48,626 bases of DNA from Nitrososphaerota archaeon (GTDB taxonomy: Archaea > Thermoproteota > Nitrososphaeria > Nitrososphaerales > Gagatemarchaeaceae), in assembly GCA_027886825.1 (NCBI GenBank), contig JAPCJS010000003.1, positions 1 to 48,626 on the forward strand. Reading direction: 5' to 3'. The notes beneath the pieces were generated by a model. That model ran no database searches and was not told where the DNA came from. It saw only the letters and a list, made by a program, of their open reading frames with translations. Positions 9,134 through 18,090 of the stretch are shown piece by piece. Positions within the stretch are counted from its first letter, which is position 1. Every line of letters begins with the position of its first letter. Both the position numbers and the translations under genes were made by a program.

Positions 9134-9986
9134 CTCGAGACCTCGCCGCTGGATCTCCTCGCTGTGGTATTATCTTCGCGCCCTCCTCGGGACGACCCCC
9201 GGGAGGATCGGGATCGGCCTCTCACTGGGGTTCATACTGGTGGCGGTACTCGCACCGTGGATCGCGCCCTACTCGCCCACCTCTTTGTCGGGGCAGCCAT
9301 ACCTCCCCCCGAGCATGAAGCACATCCTCGGCACCGATGATGCGGGCGAGGACCTCTTGAGCCAGCTGATCTGGGGGGCTCGGGGTTCGCTCTTGGTGGG
9401 GCTTTCTGCGGCCGCCATCTCGGTCTTCCTGGGCGTCTCAGTCGGACTGCTCGCCGGATTCTATGGCGGAAGACGGGGAGAGACCCTGATGAGAGTGACG
9501 GACGTGATCCTGGTTCTGCCCCTGCTTCCGCTCCTGATCGTCGTCGCCGCGCTCGTCCCCGGAAGCGTGCTGGTCGAGATCGTGGTGATAGGGATACTTT
9601 CTTGGCCACCGACCGCAAGGGTCATCCGTTCGCAGACGCTCACCCTCAAGGCGCGTCCGTTCGTCGATGCCAGCAGGCTCAGCGGGATGAGCGACAGCGA
9701 GATCATGACGCAGGTTCTCCTCCCCAACATGATTCCTCTGGCCGTGCTCTATGGCGTCTTCTCGGCGGTCTCCGCTGTCGTGATCGAGTCCGGCTTGGAC
9801 TTCATCGGTCTCGGCTCCATCAACAACCTAAGCTGGGGGATAATGCTCTACTTCGCCTTGGCACGCAACGCCCTGCTCCGGGGTTCCTGGTGGTGGTTCC
9901 TGCCCCCAGGCCTGATGATCGCTCTGCTCGGAACAGGGTTAATACTGGTCGGATACTCGCTCGAGAAGGTAGCAAAGATAAGGTGA
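9126..9986 (+). CDS. Peptide/oligosaccharide ABC transporter permease, DppC type
   Basis: A 286-residue permease that partners the DppB-type protein. I start it at ATG 9126, inside the end of the previous gene, giving MSSSRPRRW followed by a first helix and the typical GTDDAGEDLLSQLIWGAR segment that precedes the core membrane domain. The EAA loop is DASRLSGMSDSEIMTQVLLP, and the C-terminus carries the family's GLDFIGLG and WGIML motifs. Its TGA shares one base with the next ATG (TGATG). Confidence 0.9.
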   Translation: MSSSRPRRWISSLWYYLRALLGTTPGRIGIGLSLGFILVAVLAPWIAPYSPTSLSGQPYLPPSMKHILGTDDAGEDLLSQLIWGARGSLLVGLSAAAISVFLGVSVGLLAGFYGGRRGETLMRVTDVILVLPLLPLLIVVAALVPGSVLVEIVVIGILSWPPTARVIRSQTLTLKARPFVDASRLSGMSDSEIMTQVLLPNMIPLAVLYGVFSAVSAVVIESGLDFIGLGSINNLSWGIMLYFALARNALLRGSWWWFLPPGLMIALLGTGLILVGYSLEKVAKIR

Positions 9987-10969
9987 TGGCGGCGAAAGCT
10001 CAGGACTCGCAAGACAATCTGGTCGAGATCATGGATCTCGTCGTCGAGTACCCGAACCAGGGCACACCCTTGAGGGCGGTCGACCACGTCAGCCTTGAGG
10101 TGAAGAGAGGAGAGGTCCTGGGCCTCGTAGGAGAGTCCGGATGCGGCAAGACTACCCTCGGCCTGACCCTTCTTAGGATGAACGCCCCGGGGAGGGTCAC
10201 GGGGGGCAGCGTCCAGGTCGACTCTGTGGACATACTTTCTCTCGGGAAAGAAGAACTGAGGAGGTACAGATGGGAGAAGACCTCGATGGTCTTCCAGTCG
10301 GCGATGAACGCGCTCGACCCTGTGAAGACGATCGAGTCGCAGATAGTCGAGACTATGGTTCAGCACAGCAACACGAACAAGGAAGCTGCGAGGAGGAAGG
10401 TTCGGGACCTGCTCAGCATTGTCCACATCGACCCTACAAGGGCGACTTCTTACCCGCATGAACTGAGCGGAGGGATGAAGCAGCGAGTCGTCATCGCCAT
10501 GGCGCTCTGCCTGTCTCCGAAGCTGCTGATTGCCGACGAGCCCACGACCGCTCTCGATGTCGTCGTCCAGGCGGGCATACTGAGGACAATCAAGAGGCTG
10601 CAGGAGGAGATGGGGCTCTCGGTCATCATCATCACGCACGACATCTCGATAATGTCCGAGATGAGCAACAGGATTGCGGTTATGTACGGAGGCAAGATCG
10701 TAGAGATAGGGCCCACCAAAGACATCCTAGAGAGCCCGATGCACCCCTACACGCAGGCTCTCCTCCGAGCCATACCCGACCTCGGCGACAAGGCGACTAT
10801 CAAGGGGATACCGGGTGCACCCCCGAACCTGGCCGACCCTCCCAAGGGCTGCAGGTTCCATCCTAGGTGTCCACACGCCTTTGAGAGATGCAGGAACGAG
10901 TCGCCCGAGCTCATCGATGCAGGTCCTACCATGGCCGCCTGCTGGTTGGTGGAGAAAGACGGTGTCTGA
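9986..10969 (+). CDS. Peptide/oligosaccharide ABC transporter ATPase, DppD type
   Basis: A 327-residue ATPase of the OppD/DppD family. It has Walker A (GESGCGKTT, about residues 50-58), the Q-loop (VFQSAMNALDP), the ABC signature ELSGGMKQR, Walker B LLIADEPTT and the H-loop THD. The C-terminal oligopeptide-transporter extension has a conserved cysteine cluster (GCRFHPRCPHAFERC), which in relatives may bind an iron-sulfur cluster. The start is the ATG overlapping the permease stop; longer upstream frames only cover the permease gene. It forms a heterodimer with the following ATPase. Its TGA overlaps the next GTG start by 8 nt. Confidence 0.92.
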   Translation: MAAKAQDSQDNLVEIMDLVVEYPNQGTPLRAVDHVSLEVKRGEVLGLVGESGCGKTTLGLTLLRMNAPGRVTGGSVQVDSVDILSLGKEELRRYRWEKTSMVFQSAMNALDPVKTIESQIVETMVQHSNTNKEAARRKVRDLLSIVHIDPTRATSYPHELSGGMKQRVVIAMALCLSPKLLIADEPTTALDVVVQAGILRTIKRLQEEMGLSVIIITHDISIMSEMSNRIAVMYGGKIVEIGPTKDILESPMHPYTQALLRAIPDLGDKATIKGIPGAPPNLADPPKGCRFHPRCPHAFERCRNESPELIDAGPTMAACWLVEKDGV

Positions 10970-11942
10970 AAACGACAGCGTCCTCAGGGTGGAGGACCTC
11001 CGCGTCCACTTCCAGGGAAAGAAGCTCGTAAAAGCGGTGGACGGCGTCAGCCTAGAGATCAAACGGGGCGAGGTCATCTCAGTCGTCGGAGAGAGCGGGA
11101 GCGGAAAGACCACGCTGGGAAGAACCCTCGTCGGACTGACCCGGCCTACCTCAGGAAGAATCCTTCTCGACGGCAAGGAGATCAGGATCAGGGACAGGAA
11201 GTCCCTGAAGGGGCTGTGGCGGAGGGCTCAGATGATATTCCAGGACCCGTACAGCACTTTCAATCCGCTTTGCTCCGTCTATGACGCAATTGCCATCCCA
11301 GTTCGCAAGTTCGACATCGCCGATAGTGACGCGGAGGTGCGCCGCATCGTCGAAGAGTCCTTGGAGAAGGTTGGGCTCAACCCTGCGGAGATGCGAGGCA
11401 AGTATCCGAACCAACTGAGCGGAGGTCAGAGGCAGCGTGCTTCCATAGCGAGAGCCCTCGTGATCTCTCCCGAGATAATAATAGCTGACGAGCCGGTGTC
11501 GATGCTCGACGTCAGCATCCGGGCCGGAATACTGGACGTTCTGAAGAACCTCAACGAGAAATTTGGGGTGACGATCATATTCATCACCCACGACCTTGCC
11601 GTGGCAGACTACATCAGCGACAGCATCGCCGTGATGTATCGCGGAAAAGTGGTCGAGCTGGCGCCCTCCGACGCGCTAATCGAAGCGCCGATGCATCCAT
11701 ACACCGAACTGCTCCTTCGCTCGGCACCGCGGCTGAAGGGAGTCCGAAGATGGTCCGAGACCCAGGATCTCATGCTCAAGGAAGTTCCCTCCGAGTTCCC
11801 GGGGTGCGCGTTCTATCCGAGGTGCCCGATCTCGCGCGAAGGGTGTACTTTCACGGAGCCCGACCTTGCAGATGTGGGGAGAAGCCATCTTGCGGCCTGC
11901 TTCGTTCGACAGGACGAGGCAAAGAAAACTGGAAACAGGTAG
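10962..11942 (+). CDS. Peptide/oligosaccharide ABC transporter ATPase, DppF type
   Basis: A 326-residue ATPase of the OppF/DppF family. It has Walker A GESGSGKTT, the Q-loop IFQDPYSTFNP, the signature QLSGGQRQR, Walker B IIIADEPVSMLD and the C-terminal cysteine-containing extension (GCAFYPRCPISREGC). The GTG start at 10962 lies within the end of the DppD-type gene and gives the usual short lead-in before the ABC domain. It closes the permease operon: together with the DppB, DppC and DppD proteins and the anchored binding protein it makes a complete importer. Confidence 0.92.
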   Translation: MSENDSVLRVEDLRVHFQGKKLVKAVDGVSLEIKRGEVISVVGESGSGKTTLGRTLVGLTRPTSGRILLDGKEIRIRDRKSLKGLWRRAQMIFQDPYSTFNPLCSVYDAIAIPVRKFDIADSDAEVRRIVEESLEKVGLNPAEMRGKYPNQLSGGQRQRASIARALVISPEIIIADEPVSMLDVSIRAGILDVLKNLNEKFGVTIIFITHDLAVADYISDSIAVMYRGKVVELAPSDALIEAPMHPYTELLLRSAPRLKGVRRWSETQDLMLKEVPSEFPGCAFYPRCPISREGCTFTEPDLADVGRSHLAACFVRQDEAKKTGNR

Positions 11943-12273
11943 AGTTCGGAAATCGCTCGATCCGGAGGCCGCCAATTATGCGCGGGAAATCTGGAGCAGG
12001 CGCGGCTGCCCTCTTCCAAGGAGATAGACGTATTCTTCATTAATTTTGGGTGAGACCGTAGTCTGCCAAGTCGATCATCAGTGCCTGCAGCTCATCGTCG
12101 GAGCTCGAAACCGGCAGATCCCGAGGGAACCACGTTCAGCATCGATACCTTGATGTGCTGAGCTCCAAGCTATCGAGATCAGAACCAGCTCCCCCTGAAA
12201 AGCCGTGTGTCGAGACCGAGCAGAAGGCTCGGGGAGCCGCGTCACCGTTTAATGATGGTCTCTTGTCTAGTCC
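11943..12273. other. Intergenic region with downstream promoter
   Basis: No gene is recognisable in these 331 nt. A CTTCATTAATTTTGG patch (about 12035-12049) could end the transporter transcript. TTTAAT (12248-12253) sits 21-26 nt before the next gene's GTG and is its likely TATA box. Confidence 0.4.
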
Positions 12274-13437
12274 GTGTTGTACGTCAAGCTCAGGAACTGC
12301 ACTATCGTCGAAGCCTCGTCGGGACAGCAGTCGCTGGTCGACATCGGGATTTCCGACGGCGTGGTTGATTCGATAGGCGAGGTCAGCGACTCGAGGGCAG
12401 ACAAGACCATAGAGGTGGGGAAGCGGTTCGTGTCGCCGGCATGGGTCGACCTCCACACACATGTTTACGAGCTGGGCACGAGCTTGGGAGTGGACGCCGA
12501 CGCCATTGGGATGCGGTCCGGAGTAGGGGTCTTCGTGGACGCAGGGAGCGCGGGAGCTGGGAACTTCGCAGGATTCAGGGAACACGTAATCAAGCGGGCG
12601 GGCGTGAAGATATTCTCGTTCCTGAACATCGGCTATGGCGGCATCCCGTTCTTTGGGATCAAAGGCGGCTCGCAGGCGAGCGAGCTGTCCAAGATCGAGG
12701 TGGCTGATCCCGATGCATGCATGGAGTGCGCCAGGCTCAACAAGAAGTACGTTGTGGGCATCAAGGTGAGGTTGAGCGCCAAGGCGAACGGTGAGTTCGG
12801 GAGCGCTCCTCTGAAGATAGCCAAAAAGTGCGCAAAGGCCTTGGGGTTGCCCGTTATGCTGCACATAGGTAATCCTCCTCCCCCGGTCGATGAGCTTGTC
12901 GGGCTCTTGGAGCGAGGGGACATTCTGACGCACTCGTTCAGGCCGTTCCCCAACTCGATACTCGACACGGATGGGGTGGGCAGAGTCTCAAAGGTGCTCA
13001 AGGCGGCCAGGAGGAGAGGGGTGCTGATCGACATCGGGCACGGAAACGGGAGCTTCTCCTACAATACAGCGGAGGCAGCACTGGCGGATGGGTTCCTGCC
13101 AGACACGATAAGCACCGACATCCATGCGCTGTCGCTTGAGTCTCCCGTCCACGATCTGCCCTGCACGATGACCAAGCTCTTGAACTTAGGAATGAGCGCT
13201 GAACAGGTGCTGCTGGCGGTCACGCACAACCCCGCCGCTGCAATTGGGAGACCGGATCTGGGCAGGATTCAGAAGGGCAAAAGGGCCGACCTGGTGGTCT
13301 CCGAGGTCGCGACCACGAGGACGCGCTTGAGTGATTCGACCGGGGAAGAGAGGACGTTCTCCAAAGTGTTCAGGCCGCTGATCCGCGTCAGAAGCTCTGA
13401 GGTCAGCAGAATACCCTGGAGAGCACCGCCACCTTGA
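12274..13437 (+). CDS. Amidohydrolase/deacetylase-type metallohydrolase (EF_0837-like)
   Basis: A 387-residue amidohydrolase-superfamily enzyme close in layout to the EF_0837/AHA_3915 deacetylase-like family. It has a small beta-sandwich N-terminus (DIGISDGVVDSIG), the metal pair in WVDLHTHVYELG, and a VVGIKVRLSAK segment whose Lys is the probable carboxylated bridge. Further metal ligands are in VMLHIGNPPPPVDE and DIGHGNGSFSY, and the catalytic Asp is in DTISTDIHALS. NPAAAIGRPDLGRIQKGKRAD is the usual C-terminal return to the sandwich. In bacteria this family accompanies SelA-like PLP enzymes, and such an enzyme lies at 172-1314. Deacetylation or ring opening of a sugar/amino-acid derivative is plausible. 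The start may be GTG 12274 or TTG 12277. Confidence 0.85.
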   Translation: MLYVKLRNCTIVEASSGQQSLVDIGISDGVVDSIGEVSDSRADKTIEVGKRFVSPAWVDLHTHVYELGTSLGVDADAIGMRSGVGVFVDAGSAGAGNFAGFREHVIKRAGVKIFSFLNIGYGGIPFFGIKGGSQASELSKIEVADPDACMECARLNKKYVVGIKVRLSAKANGEFGSAPLKIAKKCAKALGLPVMLHIGNPPPPVDELVGLLERGDILTHSFRPFPNSILDTDGVGRVSKVLKAARRRGVLIDIGHGNGSFSYNTAEAALADGFLPDTISTDIHALSLESPVHDLPCTMTKLLNLGMSAEQVLLAVTHNPAAAIGRPDLGRIQKGKRADLVVSEVATTRTRLSDSTGEERTFSKVFRPLIRVRSSEVSRIPWRAPPP

Positions 13438-13467
13438 TGGCAGAGCCCTGTCTGCCCTGCAAGAGCC

Positions 13468-14610
13468 CTAGGGGAGGTCTCCGTGGTACTTGTAGTCGTC
13501 GCTGTAGTAGTCCACGTGGAGCTTCTTGTAAGGATACTTGGAGAGAGCTTTCTCGTTCACCTCTATTCCCAGACCAGGTAACCCGCTCGGACGGAGATAC
13601 CCCTTCTCGATCTCGAAGTAGTCGGTTATTAGGTCGTGCCGAACCGTCTCCACGTCCAGCCAGAACTCAAGAATCATGGAGTTCGGCATGGCCATCATTG
13701 CGTTCAGGCTGGCAGCGGTCGCTATGGGACCGTTTGGGTTGTGGGGTGCAACCGGGATATAGTTGTTCTCAGCCATGGAACCAATCGTGCAGAGCGCCCG
13801 TATCCCTCCCACGTGGCAGACATCCGCCTGGATGATGTCGGCAGCTCGCTTGCTCAGGAGTTCAGCGTACCTCTGCTTTGTGACGACGCGTTCGCCGGTC
13901 GCGACAGGGACCGGAGACCTCGATCTGACGTACGCCATGGCGTCGAGGTCCTCCTCAGGAATGGGTTCCTCGATCCAGAGCGGGTCGAACCTCTCGATTG
14001 CGCGGGCGGCCTTGATCGCCGTGGAGGGATCGAACCTTCCCTCGGCCTCAACGAGGATGCCGACCTCTGGTCCGACGGCATCCCGGATCGCCTTCACCCT
14101 GGCGACCGCTTTGTCCAGTTCACCGGGGGTTATCGCAGGCCCGGCGCCTCCAAATGGGTCGATCTTCACGGCGTTGAACCCGTTCTCCACCTGCTTCGCT
14201 GAAGCAGCCCCGTACTCGTTTGGGGGGGCGGAGCCCGAGATGAAACCGTTGGCGTACACCTTTATCCTCTCGACAGCCTTGCCTCCCAGCAAGGCGTAGA
14301 CCGGCTTGTTCATCGACTTGCCAAGAATGTCCCAAAGTGACTGTTCGATTGCGCTTATCGCGGTCATGAGGATCGGACCCCCCCTCCAGAAGAACCCTCT
14401 GGAGAGGAAGTTCATTATCGACGGTATCTCGATCTCTCTGCCGATCAGATGGGGCCGGTAGTCGAGAATCGCTGCCTCGATCGTCTTCTCAAAGTCCCCC
14501 ATCGTCCCTTCGCCGTAGCCGATGATTCCGTCGTCGGTCTCCGTCCGGACTATCACAAAATTGCGCCACAGGGCGTGGACAAAATGCACCTGGATGTCTT
14601 TGATCTTCAA
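13468..14610 (-). CDS. Mandelate racemase/muconate lactonizing family dehydratase (galactonate/gluconate dehydratase-like)
   Basis: A 380-residue enolase-superfamily enzyme. The lid domain is at the N-terminus (KIKDIQVHFV), followed by the barrel with VKIDPFGG, VEAEGRFD, WIEEP, ATGERVVTK and the general acid/base His in VAPHNPNGP. The arrangement of these residues and the ATAASLNAMMAMPN tail fit acid-sugar dehydratases of the galactonate/gluconate dehydratase group. Those produce 2-keto-3-deoxy sugar acids for an Entner-Doudoroff-like route. I start at TTG 14610, which yields the family-typical MKIKDI beginning. A CATAAATAAC box (14645-14654, minus strand) lies 35-44 nt upstream, and the in-frame ATG farther upstream falls before it. 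The exact sugar acid is not predictable from sequence. Confidence 0.82.
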   Translation of the reverse strand: MKIKDIQVHFVHALWRNFVIVRTETDDGIIGYGEGTMGDFEKTIEAAILDYRPHLIGREIEIPSIMNFLSRGFFWRGGPILMTAISAIEQSLWDILGKSMNKPVYALLGGKAVERIKVYANGFISGSAPPNEYGAASAKQVENGFNAVKIDPFGGAGPAITPGELDKAVARVKAIRDAVGPEVGILVEAEGRFDPSTAIKAARAIERFDPLWIEEPIPEEDLDAMAYVRSRSPVPVATGERVVTKQRYAELLSKRAADIIQADVCHVGGIRALCTIGSMAENNYIPVAPHNPNGPIATAASLNAMMAMPNSMILEFWLDVETVRHDLITDYFEIEKGYLRPSGLPGLGIEVNEKALSKYPYKKLHVDYYSDDYKYHGDLP

Positions 14611-14703
14611 AATCGGTCTGCTCCGAAGACTTCTGACCGGGGCGTTATTTATGCGTGAACCGGAGCCCGCAGACACTGACGTCGAGCGGCCCCGCCGCAG
14701 GGA

Positions 14704-15690
14704 CTAGTCTAGTTTTGAGACCGAGGCGACCATCGTCGTGGTCAGTGACTTGCCTGCTCCCAGGAAGAGGAGGTCGTTGGAACTCGACTGGACCGCCAGA
14801 CCAGCCGTCTTGGAGGTGGATGGCTCGAGTGCGATGAACCTCGACCTACCGTAGAAGGGATAGCCTGTTGCGTTCAGGGAACGGTAGTACCAGAGATAAG
14901 GAAAGACCGTCTTGTCCCAGGACATTGAGAACCTCAGGGCGAGACGCCGGTTGATTATAGAGTAACGCCCTTCCTCGATGCCACTCAAAAGGAGGGTGCT
15001 GTTGACGACCGTGTCCATCGGCGGGACCAGACTGACGTCGCGTTCGACGCCGTCAGAATCGAGGTAGCGTGGGAACCGCCATGGCTTTCCGCCGCTATCT
15101 TCCATCACCGATATCGACGAGGCCGAAAGGTCGAGGGAAGCGCCGCCGACGAACTCAGAGGAGAACGTTGGGTGGACCAGCCAAGAAAATGGGAGTTCCT
15201 CTTTGGAGGCATTTTCTACGGTCTCTGTTATCGTGAGCCGGTTTTCAGAGTCCAATGTGACGAGTTTGTCCACGGCGAACGGATACCTGTTCAGCCTTAC
15301 CCGGAAACGTGCAGATACCCTCTCGTCGGACACCTCCTCCACGTCGGAGGACCAGGCAAGGAGGGGGGTCTCGTCGTGAAGCCCGAAGCTCGCTCCCCTG
15401 AACTCGCAGGGGTCGCCTGCGTTCGGAAGGATGTCGCTCCAGCCGCCCCCTGTGAAATCTCTAAAGGTGGAGGAGTGCGGCGATACGTTTGGTACGAGTG
15501 ACGGGCTGCGCGGCCCCCACGGGTTCCGGAAAAGGAGGTTCAGACCTAGGGGCTTGTAGACCAGCTCTGTGATGTCGGTTCCCTTCCCGTGGAGAATCGC
15601 CACCCTGAGCTCTCTGTTCTCCATCACGGTAGTGTCAATCCCGCGGAATCGCCACTCGTTCGAGATCGTGGGGCGGTATGCGGGGCTCAT
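14704..15690 (-). CDS. Aldose 1-epimerase (mutarotase)-like protein
   Basis: A 328-residue protein of the galactose-mutarotase-like beta-sandwich superfamily. Supporting features are the early ELRVAILHGKGTDITELVY strand pair, GGWSDILPNAG, FGLHDETPLLAW, the repeated beta-strands VTLDSENRLTITETVEN, SWLVHPTFSSEF with the expected active-site His, and the final FIALEPSTSKTAG, whose Glu is the usual catalytic base position. The family interconverts sugar anomers, or binds modified sugars. Lying between a sugar-acid dehydratase and a lactonase-like hydrolase, it probably handles the same substrate. The first start (ATG 15690) may be early; an internal ATG at Met23 precedes the conserved part directly. 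Confidence 0.72.
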   Translation of the reverse strand: MSPAYRPTISNEWRFRGIDTTVMENRELRVAILHGKGTDITELVYKPLGLNLLFRNPWGPRSPSLVPNVSPHSSTFRDFTGGGWSDILPNAGDPCEFRGASFGLHDETPLLAWSSDVEEVSDERVSARFRVRLNRYPFAVDKLVTLDSENRLTITETVENASKEELPFSWLVHPTFSSEFVGGASLDLSASSISVMEDSGGKPWRFPRYLDSDGVERDVSLVPPMDTVVNSTLLLSGIEEGRYSIINRRLALRFSMSWDKTVFPYLWYYRSLNATGYPFYGRSRFIALEPSTSKTAGLAVQSSSNDLLFLGAGKSLTTTMVASVSKLD

Positions 15691-15708
15691 CCCAGAGGGC
15701 CGCCGCGC

Positions 15709-16470
15709 TCAGGTGAAGTCGACCGGCTTATCCGCCGGAACGGTCTTCAGGGTTATGATCGAGTTCTCCTCTGTCTCTCTCCTGAGAATCAGGTTGAATT
15801 CGTCGTGCAGAAGGTATCCCTTGTCGTTGAAGGGGCTGTCGTGTCCGGGTATGATCATGGAGGGCTTCATCTTCTTTATCTTCGTGACGCTGGCTCGTGC
15901 GTCACTCTTGTTGTAGAATATCAGATCGGGCATGTTCCGAAGGTACGCGCGGTAGTTTGGTATGGCGTCGCCTGCTATCACCGTGGTGGATCCGTCATCT
16001 TCTTTGATTGAGACGGCGACGTGCCCCGGGGAATGGCCGGGGGTCAGAACCGCTCTCGAGTTGTCGGAGACCTTCTCCCCGTCCTTGACGCTCCTCACGC
16101 CTATCTTTTTGAGAAGTTCCTTGAAGTAGCGGGTGTGCCCGTCCTTGATCCCCATCATGTATCCCAGGCGCAGCTCGTCCCTGCCGGCCAGGATGGTGGC
16201 CCTGTCGAAGAGGTCGACGTTTATGCAGTGGTCCCAGTGGATATGCGTCAGGACCACCGTGTCGATGTCCCTGGGTTGGAGGTTGGCCGCCCTCATGGCC
16301 TGAAGCAGCTCATCCCTCCCGCCGAAGTGCCCAACGTCGACAAGGATGTTCTGGTCGCCGTCCCGAATCAAGGTGACAGCCGCGACGCCCATCGTGCCCG
16401 CGTTGCTTCTGATTCCTCTCCCCGGCTGGAGCCGCTCTATTTTCATGCGATTGGACCTGACCTGTGGCAT
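15709..16470 (-). CDS. Metallo-beta-lactamase-fold hydrolase (lactonase-like)
   Basis: A protein of up to 253 residues with the dinuclear-metal motif THIHWDH, then TPGHSPGHVA, AGDAIPN and IIPGHD. This is the HxHxDH...H...D...H set of metallo-beta-lactamases, resembling N-acyl-homoserine lactonases and related small-lactone hydrolases. In this neighbourhood it could open a sugar lactone formed by the dehydrogenase upstream, but that is inference. Two starts compete. ATG 16470 is only about 15 nt from a TATA-like GGTTAAATC (16482-16490, minus strand). ATG 16446 (MKIERLQPG) has a spacing more usual for archaeal transcription starts, so I slightly favour the shorter form. The gene sits 14 nt after the SDR gene, so it may also be read from that promoter. 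Confidence 0.82.
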   Translation of the reverse strand: MPQVRSNRMKIERLQPGRGIRSNAGTMGVAAVTLIRDGDQNILVDVGHFGGRDELLQAMRAANLQPRDIDTVVLTHIHWDHCINVDLFDRATILAGRDELRLGYMMGIKDGHTRYFKELLKKIGVRSVKDGEKVSDNSRAVLTPGHSPGHVAVSIKEDDGSTTVIAGDAIPNYRAYLRNMPDLIFYNKSDARASVTKIKKMKPSMIIPGHDSPFNDKGYLLHDEFNLILRRETEENSIITLKTVPADKPVDFT

Positions 16471-16484
16471 GAGCCCATGAAGAT

Positions 16485-17300
16485 TTAACCTGAATGGTGA
16501 TCAGACTTTGGGTCCTTGAGAAAGCCGTTCGCGACCTCGTCCGGATCGGGCTTCCTGCTGATGCTTCTCCCGCCGTCGATGAGAATCGTGTTACCTGTCA
16601 TAAAGGAGTTGAGATCGGACGCAAGGAACGCCAAGAGATTTGCGACTTCGGCCCTCCTGCCCATCCGTCCTAGCAGTGTGGCGGCCTTCCTGTCGAGGGA
16701 GGGCGGAGCATCCTCGACGCCGCTTCCGAGGGATGTGTAGATGGGCCCCGGCATGACCGCGGTGACGCTGATCCCGTGAGCGCCCAGGTCCACGGCCAGA
16801 CTCTTTGCCATCGATATCATCCCTCCTTTGACTACCGAATACGAGAAGGAAGAATGCAACGGAATCCAAGCTTGGACCGCGCTGATCAGGATGATCTTCC
16901 CGCGCACCTTCTTCGCTATCATCTTCTTCGCGGCGAGACGCGAAAGGAGGAAGGAAGCGGTCAGTGAGAGTGCAATCTCGTCGTCCCACTCCTCAAGCGA
17001 GGCGTCGAGGACGGAGTTCCGTCGTGGCACGATGGCGTTGTTGATCAGCGCGTCGACTCTCTCGAGATTCTTCTCAGCCCACCTGTCGAATTCCCTGAGT
17101 TGTGCCCGGTTCGTGAGGTCTATCCTCTTGAAAGTGATCCGGCCGCTTCTGGAGTTCTTCTGGAGCCGCCTTCCCCGTTCCCCGTCGATATCGAGCGCCA
17201 GCACTTTGGCGCCCAGCGAATCGAAGATGATGGCCGTTTGCTCGCCTATTCCAGACGCGGCGCCTGTGATGATGCAGGTCTTGCCTTCGAGGGTCAGCAT
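16485..17300 (-). CDS. Short-chain dehydrogenase/reductase
   Basis: A 271-residue classical SDR. It has the NAD(P)-binding glycine motif TGAASGIG (about residues 12-19), an acidic residue after the second strand (LALDIDGERG) that favours NAD, and NNAI. The catalytic Ser is in ILISAVQAW and the YSVVK motif gives Tyr and Lys. The C-terminal NTILIDGGRS is typical of sugar and steroid dehydrogenases in this family. A sugar or polyol dehydrogenase role alongside the dehydratase, mutarotase and lactonase-like genes is likely but not proven. A TTATCTA-like box (about 17322-17332, minus strand) precedes the ATG by about 25 nt. Confidence 0.85.
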   Translation of the reverse strand: MLTLEGKTCIITGAASGIGEQTAIIFDSLGAKVLALDIDGERGRRLQKNSRSGRITFKRIDLTNRAQLREFDRWAEKNLERVDALINNAIVPRRNSVLDASLEEWDDEIALSLTASFLLSRLAAKKMIAKKVRGKIILISAVQAWIPLHSSFSYSVVKGGMISMAKSLAVDLGAHGISVTAVMPGPIYTSLGSGVEDAPPSLDRKAATLLGRMGRRAEVANLLAFLASDLNSFMTGNTILIDGGRSISRKPDPDEVANGFLKDPKSDHHSG

Positions 17301-17557
17301 CGGGTCAAGGTAGTGTCCTTCAGTAGATAAGGAGAATCTATGCCTGGTGGATGCTCAGGCTCTTGGACCGTGGTATCGAGTACAGTGGGGATATACAAGG
17401 CGGGGTCATCCGACATTGATCCCGCTCTTTTCGACCGCGCCCGTGAACGAGAACATCCCCTCCGGAATCTATTCGGCGGGGTCCCAATCAGGGATTCTTA
17501 TTGACGGATTTCGCTACCGAAAAAGGGATAAATCCGAGGTGGCCGCACGAGGATGAG

Positions 17558-18019
17558 TTGTCCAAGCTCAAGCTCTCCATACCCTCAGAGAACTTTGAAA
17601 CGACCATAACGCTCCTTGACGATGAGGCTCCGGTCACCTGTGGTTCGATTATGAGGATAATGCCAGTGGACGGGCGGCTGATGCACTGTGCGAGTTCTGG
17701 TCAAGAGTCGGTGATCGAACTCCAGGGAGAACAGAGGGTGAGGATCGAACCGGAGAACTGGGTCACGAACTACATTCCGGGAGACGTCGTCTACTGGTTC
17801 AGTCAGTGGGGGGACATGCAGTACTTCAAGGGGAAGCGGATAAACGCCGAGATCAGTTTCATCTACGGCAGACACGTCAAGCTTAGGGACCTGAACCTTC
17901 GGGAGACATCGGCCAACCTCTTCGGAAGGATGGACTCGAAGCTAGAGGAATTCGCGGCCATCAGCAAGAAGACCCGCATCGAAGGGGTGAAACAGACACT
18001 CATCCAGGTCCTGCCATAG
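17558..18019 (+). CDS. DUF3830 family protein (cyclophilin-like fold)
   Basis: A 153-residue protein with the layout of the DUF3830 family: a beta-strand start, LLDDEAPVTCGSIMRIMPVDG, a central GDVVYW turn, FIYGRHVKLRDLN and a C-terminal NLFGRM segment. The family is predicted to have a cyclophilin-like barrel. Its biochemical role is unknown, and it often lies near ring-opening amidohydrolases and other catabolic genes. I chose TTG 17558 because GGATAAAT (17526-17533) lies about 28 nt before it and the family similarity begins immediately after. An upstream in-frame start would place the TATA box inside the gene. The neighbouring flavoprotein gene has its own promoter. Confidence 0.72.
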   Translation: MSKLKLSIPSENFETTITLLDDEAPVTCGSIMRIMPVDGRLMHCASSGQESVIELQGEQRVRIEPENWVTNYIPGDVVYWFSQWGDMQYFKGKRINAEISFIYGRHVKLRDLNLRETSANLFGRMDSKLEEFAAISKKTRIEGVKQTLIQVLP

Positions 18020-18090
18020 CCGGTCCCGACCGAACGCCCCGAATAAGCCGTCAAAAGAATTAATATTCGCACGGGCCCGTCTTTCGAGAA

